DNA of 23,800 bases, taken from a virus. Under the pieces are notes generated by a model. It saw nothing but the letters and a program-made list of their open reading frames with translations, was not told the origin of the DNA and did no database searches. The stretch lies in IMG/VR virus record IMGVR_UViG_3300007276_000309, positions 1 through 23,800 of that record, one strand, 5' to 3'. Numbering within the stretch: the stretch's first letter is position 1; the number at the start of each line of letters is the position of its first letter. This document shows positions 1-8,859 of the stretch, piece by piece. A program made the position numbers and the translations under genes.

Positions 1-1
1 A

Positions 2-2032
2 GTACCTAGCAGTGTGTATAGCAACAGCGATAACAAGTGGAAGCGTATTGATACGCCAAAACAGTTGGACAAAATAAAAAATATATTTGACTGGCGAGCT
101 TATCCTGAAGAGCAAAAAGAACAGTGGTACGATTATATAGATGAGGAGTTTAAGAGGAGAGACGAAGGTTTCTGGTTTTCAAATGCTGGTGTTCCAACTT
201 ATATTACAGGAACTCATTACATGTACCTCCAGTGGTCAAAAATAGACGTTGGTGCTCCAGACTTTCGTGAGGCTAATAGATTGTTTTTTATATTTTGGGA
301 AGCTTGCAAGGCTGACAAAAGATGCTACGGTATGTGTTATCTTAAAAACAGACGTTCTGGCTTTTCTTTTATGAGCTCTGCTGAAACCGTTAACTTAGCC
401 ACAATATCGAGTGATAGTAGATATGGGATACTATCTAAAAGTGGTGCCGATGCAAAAAAGATGTTTACAGACAAGGTTGTACCTATATCTATAAACTATC
501 CTTTTTTCTTCAAGCCAATACAAGATGGTATGGATAGACCTAAGTCTGAGCTAGCGTATCGTGTACCAGCGAGTAAGTTTACTCGTAAAAAAATAGAAGT
601 TAACGAACAGCTAGAAGAGATAAAAGGTCTTGACACAACGATTGATTGGAAAAATACAGGTGATAACAGTTATGATGGTGAAAAACTATCATTACTAGTT
701 CACGATGAAAGTGGAAAGTGGGAGAGGCCCGATAACATACTTAACAATTGGCGAGTTACAAAAACTTGTCTTAGATTAGGTGCTAGGGTTGTAGGTAAGT
801 GTATGATGGGTTCAACATCAAACGCGCTAGACAAAGGTGGAGATAACTTTAAAAAATTGTACAATGATTCAGATGTCACTTCTAGAAACCGTAATGGACA
901 AACAAAGTCTGGTTTATATTCTTTGTTTATCCCAATGGAATGGAACTATGAAGGATTTATTGACGAATTTGGACAACCAGTATTTAATAACCCAGATCAT
1001 GATGTATACGGACCCGACGGTGAATTAATTGAGTATGGGATAATTGATCACTGGAATAACGAAGCTGACGGATTAAAATCAGACCAAGATGGTTTAAATG
1101 AATTTTATCGACAGTTTCCTAGAACAGAAGAACACGCTTTCAGAGACGAAGCGAAAAACAGTATATTTAACTTAGTTAAAATATACGAGCAAATAGATTA
1201 TAATGAAGGCATTAGAAATAGCTCTGCAGTTAACACGGGTAATTTCCAATGGGAAGATGGCATAAAAGACTCTAAAGTAGTTTTTTATCCTGATCCAAAA
1301 GGTAGATTCAATATTAGTTGGACTCCACCGCACAACCTTCAGAACAGAATAATAACTAAGAATGGAGTTAAATATCCTGGAAACGAGCACATAGGCGCTT
1401 TTGGATGTGATAGCTACGATATTAGTGGAACAGTAGATGGTAAAGGATCTAAAGGCGCTTTGCACGGCTTAACGAAGTTTTCTATGGAAGACGCGCCACC
1501 TAACCATATGTTTTTAGAATATATTGCAAGACCACAAACCGCTGAAATGTTTTTTGAAGATGTGTTGATGGCATTGGTTTTTTATGGCATGCCAATACTA
1601 GCGGAAAACAATAAACCAAGATTACTTTATTATCTAAAGCGAAGAGGCTACAGAGGGTTTAGTATGAATAGACCTGATAAAGTTTGGAATAAGCTTTCTG
1701 TGGCAGAAAAAGAAGTAGGTGGTATACCTAACTCTAGCGAAGACATTAAGCAAGCTCACGCTGCTGCGATAGAGATGTATATACAAAGCCACGTTGGCCA
1801 TTTAGGTGATGGTACTTACGGTAATATATACTTTAACCAAACATTAAACGAATGGAGTAGGTTTGATATAAATAAACGTACAAAGTTTGATGCCGCAATA
1901 AGTTCTGGTTTAGCTATAATGGCTTGCAATAGACACTTATATAGACCTCACGCTGAAGTAGAAAAGCCAGCGTTAAATTTAAACATTGCAAGGTATACTA
2001 ACAATGGTAATACATCTAAATTAATAAAATAA
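2..2032 (+). CDS. terL: Terminase large subunit (DNA packaging ATPase/nuclease), 5' end outside window
   Basis: This is the motor that pumps genome DNA through the portal and cuts the concatemer. The frame is open to the window edge. A GTG lies at 14 but has no obvious start context, so the true start is probably upstream. Counting from that GTG: a deviant Walker A loop, KNRRSGFS, at residues 111-118; Walker B, LLVHDE, with D231/E232; a coupling-type GSTSNA segment after it; and a C-terminal RNase H-like nuclease with D466 and D469 (CDSYD), a Glu-containing strand near 530 and D626 (KFDAA). These are the ATPase and nuclease elements expected of TerL, and about 670 residues fits a long-type TerL. 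The P-loop lacks the classic GKT/S, as in several environmental and crAss-like terminases. The stop lies 2 nt before the portal ATG, so the two are probably translationally coupled. Identification is secure; the start is not. Confidence 0.92.
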   Translation, partial: VPSSVYSNSDNKWKRIDTPKQLDKIKNIFDWRAYPEEQKEQWYDYIDEEFKRRDEGFWFSNAGVPTYITGTHYMYLQWSKIDVGAPDFREANRLFFIFWEACKADKRCYGMCYLKNRRSGFSFMSSAETVNLATISSDSRYGILSKSGADAKKMFTDKVVPISINYPFFFKPIQDGMDRPKSELAYRVPASKFTRKKIEVNEQLEEIKGLDTTIDWKNTGDNSYDGEKLSLLVHDESGKWERPDNILNNWRVTKTCLRLGARVVGKCMMGSTSNALDKGGDNFKKLYNDSDVTSRNRNGQTKSGLYSLFIPMEWNYEGFIDEFGQPVFNNPDHDVYGPDGELIEYGIIDHWNNEADGLKSDQDGLNEFYRQFPRTEEHAFRDEAKNSIFNLVKIYEQIDYNEGIRNSSAVNTGNFQWEDGIKDSKVVFYPDPKGRFNISWTPPHNLQNRIITKNGVKYPGNEHIGAFGCDSYDISGTVDGKGSKGALHGLTKFSMEDAPPNHMFLEYIARPQTAEMFFEDVLMALVFYGMPILAENNKPRLLYYLKRRGYRGFSMNRPDKVWNKLSVAEKEVGGIPNSSEDIKQAHAAAIEMYIQSHVGHLGDGTYGNIYFNQTLNEWSRFDINKRTKFDAAISSGLAIMACNRHLYRPHAEVEKPALNLNIARYTNNGNTSKLIK

Positions 2033-2034
2033 GT

Positions 2035-4452
2035 ATGGCAGAGTCTGTTATAAAGAATTATTTTCCAAGTCAAACCGTAAGCGACGCTGAAAAGCTTAGT
2101 TATGATTACGGTTTAAAAGTTGCAAAAGCTATAGAACAAGAGTGGTTTGATGATGATGCAACTAACGCTAAGTATAGAAGCAACTTAAACGATTTCCACA
2201 GGCTAAGATTATATGCTAGAGGTGAGCAGTCTATACAAAAATACAAAGATGAATTATCTATAAACGGAGACTTGTCTTACTTAAACTTAGATTGGAGCCC
2301 AGTTCCTATCATACCTAAATTCGTTGACATTGTAGTAAACGGCATAGCCGAAAGAACTTACGATATAAAAGCGTACTCTCAAGATCCTAATGGAGTCGCT
2401 AAAAGAACTAAGCACATGGAGTCAATTATGGACGACATGGAGTTTAAGGATTTGAACGATTTAGTTTCTACTCAGTTTAATTTAGATTTAAGAGAAAGTG
2501 AAGAGCTTGTTTTACCTCAAACAATTGAAGAGCTACAGCTTCACATGCAGCTTAACTACAAGCAAGCTGTAGAGTTAGCTGAAGAACAAGCCTTAAACGT
2601 TTTGCTAGACGGTAACAAATACGAATTAACTAAAAAAAGATTTTTCTACGATTTAGCTGTTTTAGGCATAGGTGCTGTAAAAAATAACTTTTCAACATCT
2701 GAAGGAATAACAGTAGGCTATGTAGATCCAGCTGACCTTGTTTATTCGTATACAGACTCCCCTTATTTTGACGACATTTACTATGTAGGTGAAGTTAAAT
2801 CTATACCTATAAACGAATTAGCAAAACAATTCCCACACTTAGATCAAGAAGAACTTGAAGACATAGCTAACAAGTCTAATTATAATATAACAAACAAGCA
2901 TAATAGATACAACTCTGATAAAGATGATATAAATAGAGTTCAAGTACTATATTTTAACTACAAAACCTATATGAACGAGGTTTACAAGGTTAAACAAGTA
3001 GGGTCTGGAGCTGAAAAAGTTATAGAAAAAGACGACACATTTAACCCTCCTAATGAAGCTGAAGACTACTTCAAGCTTCAAAGAGCCGTTGAGGTTTTGT
3101 ATGATGGAGTTTTAATACTAGGAACTAAAAAGCTTGTTAAGTGGGAGATGGCTAGAAATATGATGAGGCCAAAAAGCGATTTTACTAAAGTTAAAATGAA
3201 TTATTCTATTGTAGCTCCTAGAATGTACAATGGCAAAATAGAATCGTTGGTTAAGCGTATTACTGGTTTTGCTGATATGATACAGCTTACTCACTTAAAA
3301 CTACAGCAAGTAATGTCAAGATTAGTTCCAGACGGAGTTTATTTAGACGCTGATGGTTTAGCTGAAATAGATTTAGGTAATGGCACAAACTACAACCCAC
3401 AAGAAGCTTTAAACATGTTCTTCCAAACAGGTTCTGTTATTGGTAGGTCATTTACTTCTGAAGGCGATATGAATCCTGGTAAAGTTCCTATTCAAGAAAT
3501 ACAGTCAAGTTCAGGCGGGCAAAAAATGCAGAGTCTTATACAGACTTACAACTACTACTTGCAAATGATACGTGATGTGACTGGCCTTAACGAAGCTAGA
3601 GATGGTAGCATGCCAGACAAAAACGCTTTAGTAGGTGTTCAAAAGCTTGCGGCAGCAAATAGTAACACAGCAACAAGACATATACTACAAGCTGGTTTAT
3701 TCTTAACAGCTGACACCTGCGAGTGTTTATCGCTTAGAATATCTGATGTACTAGAATATTCTCCAACAAAGGACGCTTTTATACAAGCTATTGGAGCACA
3801 CAACGTGGCTACACTAGAGGAGCTTGAAGAATTACATATGTATGATTTTGGTATATTCTTAGAGCTAATGCCAGATGAAGAAGAAAAAGCAAAGCTAGAA
3901 AATAATATTCAAATGGCGCTGCAGCAACAAAATATTGAGTTAGAAGATGCTATAGACCTAAGAGAGATAAGAAATATAAAGTTGGCCAATCAACTTCTTA
4001 AAATACGTAGAAAGAAAAAGCAAGAAAGAGATAGAGCTTTACAGCTAGAAAATATACAGGCTCAAACAAAGTCTAACGCTCAAGCGGCTCAACAGGCAGC
4101 TCAAGTAGAGGTTCAAAAAGAGCAAGCCCTTACTCAAAGCAAAATGCAGTTAGAAAGCCACAAAGCTCAACTTGAAGCTCAAAAAATGCAACAAGAAATA
4201 GAAGCTAAAAAACAATTAATGGAAGTTGAGTTTTCTTACAACATGCAGTTAAGAAAAGCTGACTCTGACAATTTATCTCAAAAAGAAAAAACAAAAGAAG
4301 ATCGTAAAGACGAAAGAACTAAAATACAAGCTTCGCAGCAATCAGAGCTTATAGACCAAAGAAATAAAGGTAAATCACCTAAAAACTTTGAATCTGCAGG
4401 TAATGATAGTACTGGAAGTGGATTTGACTTAGAAGCGTTTACGCCTAGGTAA
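2035..4452 (+). CDS. Portal protein
   Basis: This is the dodecameric channel at the unique capsid vertex, which the terminase docks on and the neck attaches to. It is 805 aa and directly follows terL. Visible features are an N-terminal helical region with a DWSPVPIIPKFVDIVV segment near residue 90 (typical of portals of this type), a stem/clip region rich in helices around 373-452 (RNMMRPKSDF through the VPDGVYLDADGL turn), and a DVTGLNEARDGSMPDKNALVG segment. From about residue 662 to 766 there is a long Q/K/A/E-rich coiled coil. The extreme C terminus (785-799) has a short motif that recurs at the N terminus of the next gene product. Long Q-rich tails are known in portals of marine and crAss-like phages. 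Position, length and sequence type agree. No signal peptide or membrane segment is seen. The start is ATGGCA behind an A/T leader without Shine-Dalgarno. Confidence 0.9.
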   Translation: MAESVIKNYFPSQTVSDAEKLSYDYGLKVAKAIEQEWFDDDATNAKYRSNLNDFHRLRLYARGEQSIQKYKDELSINGDLSYLNLDWSPVPIIPKFVDIVVNGIAERTYDIKAYSQDPNGVAKRTKHMESIMDDMEFKDLNDLVSTQFNLDLRESEELVLPQTIEELQLHMQLNYKQAVELAEEQALNVLLDGNKYELTKKRFFYDLAVLGIGAVKNNFSTSEGITVGYVDPADLVYSYTDSPYFDDIYYVGEVKSIPINELAKQFPHLDQEELEDIANKSNYNITNKHNRYNSDKDDINRVQVLYFNYKTYMNEVYKVKQVGSGAEKVIEKDDTFNPPNEAEDYFKLQRAVEVLYDGVLILGTKKLVKWEMARNMMRPKSDFTKVKMNYSIVAPRMYNGKIESLVKRITGFADMIQLTHLKLQQVMSRLVPDGVYLDADGLAEIDLGNGTNYNPQEALNMFFQTGSVIGRSFTSEGDMNPGKVPIQEIQSSSGGQKMQSLIQTYNYYLQMIRDVTGLNEARDGSMPDKNALVGVQKLAAANSNTATRHILQAGLFLTADTCECLSLRISDVLEYSPTKDAFIQAIGAHNVATLEELEELHMYDFGIFLELMPDEEEKAKLENNIQMALQQQNIELEDAIDLREIRNIKLANQLLKIRRKKKQERDRALQLENIQAQTKSNAQAAQQAAQVEVQKEQALTQSKMQLESHKAQLEAQKMQQEIEAKKQLMEVEFSYNMQLRKADSDNLSQKEKTKEDRKDERTKIQASQQSELIDQRNKGKSPKNFESAGNDSTGSGFDLEAFTPR

Positions 4453-4478
4453 ATTTATTAATTATTTTATATTATATT

Positions 4479-5639
4479 ATGGAAGAAAATGAAAACGTAG
4501 TAGAAGAAACTACACAAGAAACAAACAAGGTTGATGAAAGTAAGTTTGAAAGTGCTGGAGATGACAGCGTTATTAAAGTTGACTTAAATGCACCTGTAGA
4601 AACTAAGACCAATGAAGAAGACCAAACTGAAAATGACGGAGCTGACGAGGCAAGAGTGGTTGGAAGCAATGAAAGTGCCGACACCTCACCAGAGCAAGAA
4701 GAAGTACAAGAGGAAAGTGAAACACAAGAAGCTCCAGTACAAGAAGAAGTTGTTGACGAAGAGGTTGAAGAAGTTGTTGAGCAGGTTGAAGAAGCTATAG
4801 CTCAAGCAGAAGCAACTGGAAAACCATTGCCAGAAAACATTCAAAAGTTAGTCGATTTTATGGAAGAGACTGGTGGTGACATAAACGACTATGTTAAACT
4901 TAACAAAGACTACAGCCAAATGGATGGTGATGAGGCTTTGAAAGAGTATTATAAGTTAACTAAACCTCATCTTGACGCAGAAGAAAGATCGTTTTTATTA
5001 AACGAAAACTTTTCTTACGATGAAGACGTAGATGATGAGAGAGATATAAGAAAAAAGAAAATCGCTTACAAAGAGCAAGTTGCCGAAGCGAAAGCCTATT
5101 TAGACGGGCAAAAGTCTAAGTATTACGATGAGATTAAAGCTGGTTCAAAGCTAACTGTAGAACAACAGAAAGCTGTAGACTTTTTTAATCGATATAACAA
5201 GGAATCAGAAGCTAGTGAAGCACTACAATCTACGTTTCTTAAAAAGACTAATTCAGTCTTTACTGACAAATTCAAAGGTTTTGAATACAACGTTGGAGAA
5301 AAGAAATATAGATTTAATGTAAAAGATGCTACAAAGGTTAAAGAAACCCAAAGCGACATTAACAACTTTGTCAAAAAGTTTTTGAACAAAGACGGAACAA
5401 TGTCAGATGCTAAAGGTTATCATAAAGCTTTGTACTCGGCAATGAACTCTGATGCTATAGCTCAACATTTCTACGAGCAAGGTAAAGCTGATGCTTTAAA
5501 GCAAAGTGTTGCTAAGTCTAAAAACGTAGACATGACGCCTAGACAAAATCATAAAGAGTTTGAGGGTGGCGGTATAAAAGTTAGGGTGCTAGGAGATAAT
5601 TCTTCTGATTTTAAGTTTAAAATTAATAAACGAAAATAA
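4479..5639 (+). CDS. Acidic scaffold-like head assembly protein
   Basis: Encodes 386 aa between portal and major capsid protein, the usual place for a scaffolding protein. Residues 1-115 are strongly acidic and low complexity (runs of E with Q, V and D), probably disordered or coiled coil. The middle (120-320) is helical and charged. The C terminus has a YEQGKADALKQSVAKSKNV segment, then a short basic tail ending KFKINKRK. An acidic helical body with a basic C-terminal tail resembles scaffolds that hold capsid protein inside the procapsid, as in P22 and T7. Residues 23-36 repeat a motif found at the portal C terminus. No protease motif is seen, so a fused maturation protease is unlikely. The function is inferred from context and composition; a minor head protein is the alternative. 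The 26-nt leader is entirely A and T. Confidence 0.62.
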   Translation: MEENENVVEETTQETNKVDESKFESAGDDSVIKVDLNAPVETKTNEEDQTENDGADEARVVGSNESADTSPEQEEVQEESETQEAPVQEEVVDEEVEEVVEQVEEAIAQAEATGKPLPENIQKLVDFMEETGGDINDYVKLNKDYSQMDGDEALKEYYKLTKPHLDAEERSFLLNENFSYDEDVDDERDIRKKKIAYKEQVAEAKAYLDGQKSKYYDEIKAGSKLTVEQQKAVDFFNRYNKESEASEALQSTFLKKTNSVFTDKFKGFEYNVGEKKYRFNVKDATKVKETQSDINNFVKKFLNKDGTMSDAKGYHKALYSAMNSDAIAQHFYEQGKADALKQSVAKSKNVDMTPRQNHKEFEGGGIKVRVLGDNSSDFKFKINKRK

Positions 5640-5667
5640 TTATTAACCCATTTAAAACTATAAAAAA

Positions 5668-7179
5668 ATGGCAATTACAAATGGTGATTCGTTGAACAGC
5701 GTGCCTGCAGCACAAAAGCAGACGTTAGCAACGAACTATTTAGACTTAATGTCTAGTACAGGTTGGGGACAGCAATATGTTCCAGACCTAATGGAAAAAG
5801 AGGCTGAAGTTTTCGGCCCAAGAACTATTTCAGGATTTTTAGCGCAAGTTGGAGCTGAAGAGGCTATGACTGCTGATCAAGTTATTTGGTCAGAGCAAGG
5901 TCGTTTACACTTATCTTATACAGGTAATGTAGCTACTGCTGCTGGTGGTATAAACTACGACTCTAATGGAGCTACTTCTCAGGTCGCTATTGAAAACGAC
6001 ATTGACGGTACTTCAGGATTTACAGCTACTGCTCACGGTGTTAGAGTTAACGATACTATTATTGTTTCTAACTCTGACGGTGTTTTCAAATGCTTAGTAG
6101 TTAAAGTTAATGGTGCTACGTTAGACGTCGCTCCTTATAGCAAAGCTAATTTAACTCAAAAGACTGATGCTGATGCAACAACTATCTTAGTTTATGGTTC
6201 TGAGTATGGAAAAGGTTCTTCTTACTTTGGTAACGTTACTACTACTGCTCAAGCTAGCGCTTCAGCAAGAACTGCTAACGAGCCTGATTTTAAAACGTTC
6301 AAGAACAAGCCTATTATCATGAAAGACTACTACGAAGTATCTGGATCAGATTCTTCTCGTATTGGTTGGGTAGAGGTTTCTACTGAAGGCGGACAAGGCG
6401 GATACTTATGGTATTTAAAAGCTGAGTCTGATACTAGAGCTCGTTTCTCTGACTACGTTGAAATGGCGATGCTAGAAGGTGAATTTGGTGTAGCTGCATC
6501 TCTTGCACATGACGTACCTGCTTTAGGCGGTCACGGTGGAGCTGCTGACACTGTAGGTACTGAAGGTTTATTTGCCGCTATCGAAGAAAGAGGTAACTTA
6601 ACTTCAGGTATTACTGGTGTTAACGCTGCTACTGATTTAGCTGAGTTCGATGCTATTTTAGCTGAGTTCGATAAGCAAGGTGCTATTGAAGAAAACATGA
6701 TGTTTGTTAATCGTTCAACTAGCTTGGCTATTGACGATATGCTAGCTTCTATGAATTCTTACGGTGCTGGCGGTACATCTTACGGTGTATTTGACAACTC
6801 TGAAGATATGGCGTTAAACCTAGGCTTTTCTGGTTTCCGTAGAGGATCTTATGACTTCTATAAGTCTGACTTCCGTTACTTAAACGACAAAGCTACTCGT
6901 GGTGGTATTAATGACGCTGCAGGTTCTGCTGCAATTAGAGGTGTTATTATTCCTGCTGGTTCTTCATCTGTTTATGACCAAACTGTTGGTGCTTCTGTTA
7001 AGCGTCCGTTCTTACACGTTCGTTATAGAGCTTCTCAAACTGATGATCGTAGAATGAAGACTTGGACTACTGGTTCGGTTGGAGCTGCTACATCTGCTTT
7101 AGATGCAATGCAACTACACTTCTTAACTGAAAGATGTTTGATCACTCAAGGTGCGAACAACTTTATGTTGATGAAGTAG
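5668..7179 (+). CDS. Major capsid protein (HK97-fold, inferred)
   Basis: The 503-aa product is placed as the main shell subunit. It follows the scaffold candidate, has the usual length, and opens with an N-arm-like helical segment. A GWGQQYVPDLMEKEAEVFGPRT segment at about residues 32-54 resembles major capsid proteins of marine tailed phages. Around residues 122-155 there is a small beta-rich insert (GVRVNDTIIVSNSDG onwards) that could be an insertion domain on the capsid surface. The C-terminal half has the helix and beta content expected of the P and A domains. Codon use differs from neighbours: by my count 10 of 21 Arg codons are CGT, whereas AGA dominates elsewhere, as expected for the most abundant protein. 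A rho-independent terminator follows 11 nt after the stop. The start, ATGGCA, follows an A-rich leader. No cleavage site is obvious. Confidence 0.85.
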   Translation: MAITNGDSLNSVPAAQKQTLATNYLDLMSSTGWGQQYVPDLMEKEAEVFGPRTISGFLAQVGAEEAMTADQVIWSEQGRLHLSYTGNVATAAGGINYDSNGATSQVAIENDIDGTSGFTATAHGVRVNDTIIVSNSDGVFKCLVVKVNGATLDVAPYSKANLTQKTDADATTILVYGSEYGKGSSYFGNVTTTAQASASARTANEPDFKTFKNKPIIMKDYYEVSGSDSSRIGWVEVSTEGGQGGYLWYLKAESDTRARFSDYVEMAMLEGEFGVAASLAHDVPALGGHGGAADTVGTEGLFAAIEERGNLTSGITGVNAATDLAEFDAILAEFDKQGAIEENMMFVNRSTSLAIDDMLASMNSYGAGGTSYGVFDNSEDMALNLGFSGFRRGSYDFYKSDFRYLNDKATRGGINDAAGSAAIRGVIIPAGSSSVYDQTVGASVKRPFLHVRYRASQTDDRRMKTWTTGSVGAATSALDAMQLHFLTERCLITQGANNFMLMK

Positions 7180-7190
7180 AGTATTTTAAG

Positions 7191-7221
7191 CTACCCTGCC
7201 TTCGGGTGGGGTAGTTTTTTT
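7191..7221 (+). terminator. Rho-independent terminator after major capsid gene
   Basis: CTACCCTGCC (7191-7200), a TTCG tetraloop (7201-7204) and GGTGGGGTAG (7205-7214) form a 10-bp stem with two G-U pairs, closed by C-G around the UUCG loop. It is followed at once by seven T (7215-7221). Flanking AAG/TTT can extend the stem by about three pairs. There is no T-tract on the opposite side, so it acts on + strand transcripts. It lies 11 nt after the capsid stop, so it would cap capsid mRNA and reduce transcription of downstream genes. Confidence 0.88.
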
Positions 7222-7245
7222 ATTAATTTTTTATTATATTATATC

Positions 7246-8073
7246 ATGGCAAAAAAAGAAACAAAAAAGGTTGATGTAGCACCTGAAGTGAAAGCTACAA
7301 ACGAAATGGTTGAGGTTGAAGTGAAAACTAAACCTAAACATCAAAAACCAACTTGGGAGATAAAAGACAGAGTTTATAATTTAAAAGGTAGAAAAAGACC
7401 GCTTTCAAGAACTATAAAGTCTGCTGGAATTTACTACTTTGACGAAGCGAAGGGCTACGAGAGAGAGTTAAAATATTGTCAAAATCAAAAAACTCCGTTT
7501 GTAGATGAAATGATTGGAGATCAAAGATTAGAGCATATAACCTTTAGAAACGGAGCGTTGTTTGTTCCTAAAGAAAAAACTACTCTTCAAAAACTTCTAT
7601 CTTTATACCACCCAGATAAAAACAAGCTTTACGCAGAGTATGAACCTGTAAAAGAAGCTGCTAGTGAAATAGAGGTGCTAGAAATGGAGGCTGACGCAAT
7701 ATTAATGGCTAGACAAATGGACATTGAAATGGCAGAAGCTATTATGAGGGTAGAATTAGGATCTCAAGTTAATACGATGAGTTCTAAAGAACTTAAAAGA
7801 GATTTACTGCTATTTGCTCGTAATAACCCTGCTTTGCTCTTAGAACTAGCTTCTGATGAAAATGTTCAGCTTAGAAACTTTGGTATTAAAGCCGTAGAAG
7901 AAGGTATTATTAAAATATCTAGCGATCAACGTAACTTTTTATGGGGATCAACTGATAGAAAAATAATGACCGTACCGTTTGATGAGCATCCATATACAGC
8001 TTTAGCACATTGGTTTAAAACTGATGAAGGTATGGAGATTTATACGAACATAGAAAAACGTTTAAACGCGTAA
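7246..8073 (+). CDS. Conserved head-associated protein of unknown function
   Basis: I recognise the type, but no function is known to me. The 275-aa product starts with about 35 residues rich in K, E and V, probably disordered. A compact middle part follows (IKDRVYNLKGRKRPLSRTI, then a beta-like stretch to FVPKEK near 125). The C-terminal half is helical, with KELKRDLLLFARNNPALLLELA at about 185-206 and then a conserved-looking FDEHPYTALAHWF segment near the end. Similar proteins sit just downstream of the capsid gene in uncultured marine phages, as I recall. A role as head completion, decoration or inner-head protein is inferred from position only. The gene is bracketed by two UUCG hairpins, so it may have its own transcript. 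Its A/T leader resembles that of the scaffold-like gene. Confidence 0.8.
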   Translation: MAKKETKKVDVAPEVKATNEMVEVEVKTKPKHQKPTWEIKDRVYNLKGRKRPLSRTIKSAGIYYFDEAKGYERELKYCQNQKTPFVDEMIGDQRLEHITFRNGALFVPKEKTTLQKLLSLYHPDKNKLYAEYEPVKEAASEIEVLEMEADAILMARQMDIEMAEAIMRVELGSQVNTMSSKELKRDLLLFARNNPALLLELASDENVQLRNFGIKAVEEGIIKISSDQRNFLWGSTDRKIMTVPFDEHPYTALAHWFKTDEGMEIYTNIEKRLNA

Positions 8074-8080
8074 CTATCCC

Positions 8081-8122
8081 TATAGTAGAGCGACCACTCT
8101 TCGGGGTGGTTGCTTAACTATA
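8081..8122 (+). terminator. Large UUCG-loop hairpin, possible terminator or mRNA-stability element
   Basis: An 11-bp stem, AGCGACCACTC (8089-8099) with GGGTGGTTGCT (8104-8114), closes a TTCG tetraloop (8100-8103). It is extended by TATAGT (8081-8086) pairing with ACTATA (8117-8122) across a small internal mismatch. Unlike the hairpin after the capsid gene, it has no T-tract: the downstream sequence is A-rich. It may therefore be an RNA processing or 3'-end protection structure, or a weak terminator, and it ends only 13 nt before the next ATG. Confidence 0.6.
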
Positions 8123-8135
8123 AAAATAAAACATA

Positions 8136-8855
8136 ATGGCAGTAAGTGTAGACACAGTATATCAAACAGTATTGGCGCTAGCCAACAAGGAGCAAGGAGG
8201 ATACATAACTCCTCAAGAATTTAACTTATTTGCTAATCATGCTCAATCTGAAATATTTGAGCAATACTTTTACGATCTTAGTCAATTCAAAAGAGGTAGA
8301 GGTAGTGACGATAATGAATCTGATATGGTTTCTTTACTAGAAGATAAAATAGCTATATTCAGCTCAACTGCAACGCTTGGAAATCAAGATCCAGAAGCAG
8401 GCAACTCAAAGTTTACATTACCTAAGAATTTCTACAGATTAATAGACGTTAGAACCGGCAGTTCTCACAGCAATGTTCAAGTAAACAAACTTTCAAGAAA
8501 AGACTTTTGGGAATACAATCAAGGCCCGCTTACTAAAGGAACTTTAAGTAGACCTAATTGTTACTTTCATGGTCAAGACGGAGTGTTATGGGTGAATCCT
8601 GATGGGATAGAAACAATAGATGCAAACTATATTAGAAAGCCAAAAACTCCTAAGTGGACGTATGTTGTTGTTAATGAAAAAGCTTTATGGAATCCTATGT
8701 CTTCAGACAAGCAAGACTTTGAGCTTCACCCTTCAGAACAACACAATTTAGTTGTCAAGATACTAAAGCTTGCTGGAGTTTCTATAAAAGACTACAACTT
8801 AGCTCAAGCTGCAGGTCAAAACGAAGTTCAAAATATTCAACAACAAAAATCTTAA
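8136..8855 (+). CDS. Neck/head-completion protein (adaptor or ring-like), 239 aa
   Basis: Probable virion neck component. The N-terminal third is helical (TVYQTVLALANKEQGGYITPQEFNLF and the following helix), the pattern of adaptor proteins whose helices pack on the portal. Next comes LPKNFYRLIDVRT (about residues 106-118) leading into a beta part with DGVLWVNPDG, and the end is a helix (HNLVVKILKLAGVSI, about 207-221) with a Q/N-rich tail. The next gene product has the same order of parts: helices, an LPK-aromatic strand, a beta part ending in YI, then C-terminal helices. The two may therefore be stacked ring proteins of related fold. The assignment rests on architecture and position between capsid and nozzle genes. 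A strong hairpin lies in its 5' leader region, and the start ATGGCA has no Shine-Dalgarno. Confidence 0.75.
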   Translation: MAVSVDTVYQTVLALANKEQGGYITPQEFNLFANHAQSEIFEQYFYDLSQFKRGRGSDDNESDMVSLLEDKIAIFSSTATLGNQDPEAGNSKFTLPKNFYRLIDVRTGSSHSNVQVNKLSRKDFWEYNQGPLTKGTLSRPNCYFHGQDGVLWVNPDGIETIDANYIRKPKTPKWTYVVVNEKALWNPMSSDKQDFELHPSEQHNLVVKILKLAGVSIKDYNLAQAAGQNEVQNIQQQKS

Positions 8856-8859
8856 GTAA

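Noticed and set aside
2-7179. Firm assignment to crAss-like phages
   Set aside because: TerL P-loop style, portal Q-rich tail and gene order are reminiscent of that group. However, several downstream proteins look like widespread marine phage families, and I cannot run a phylogeny of TerL or capsid protein to decide.
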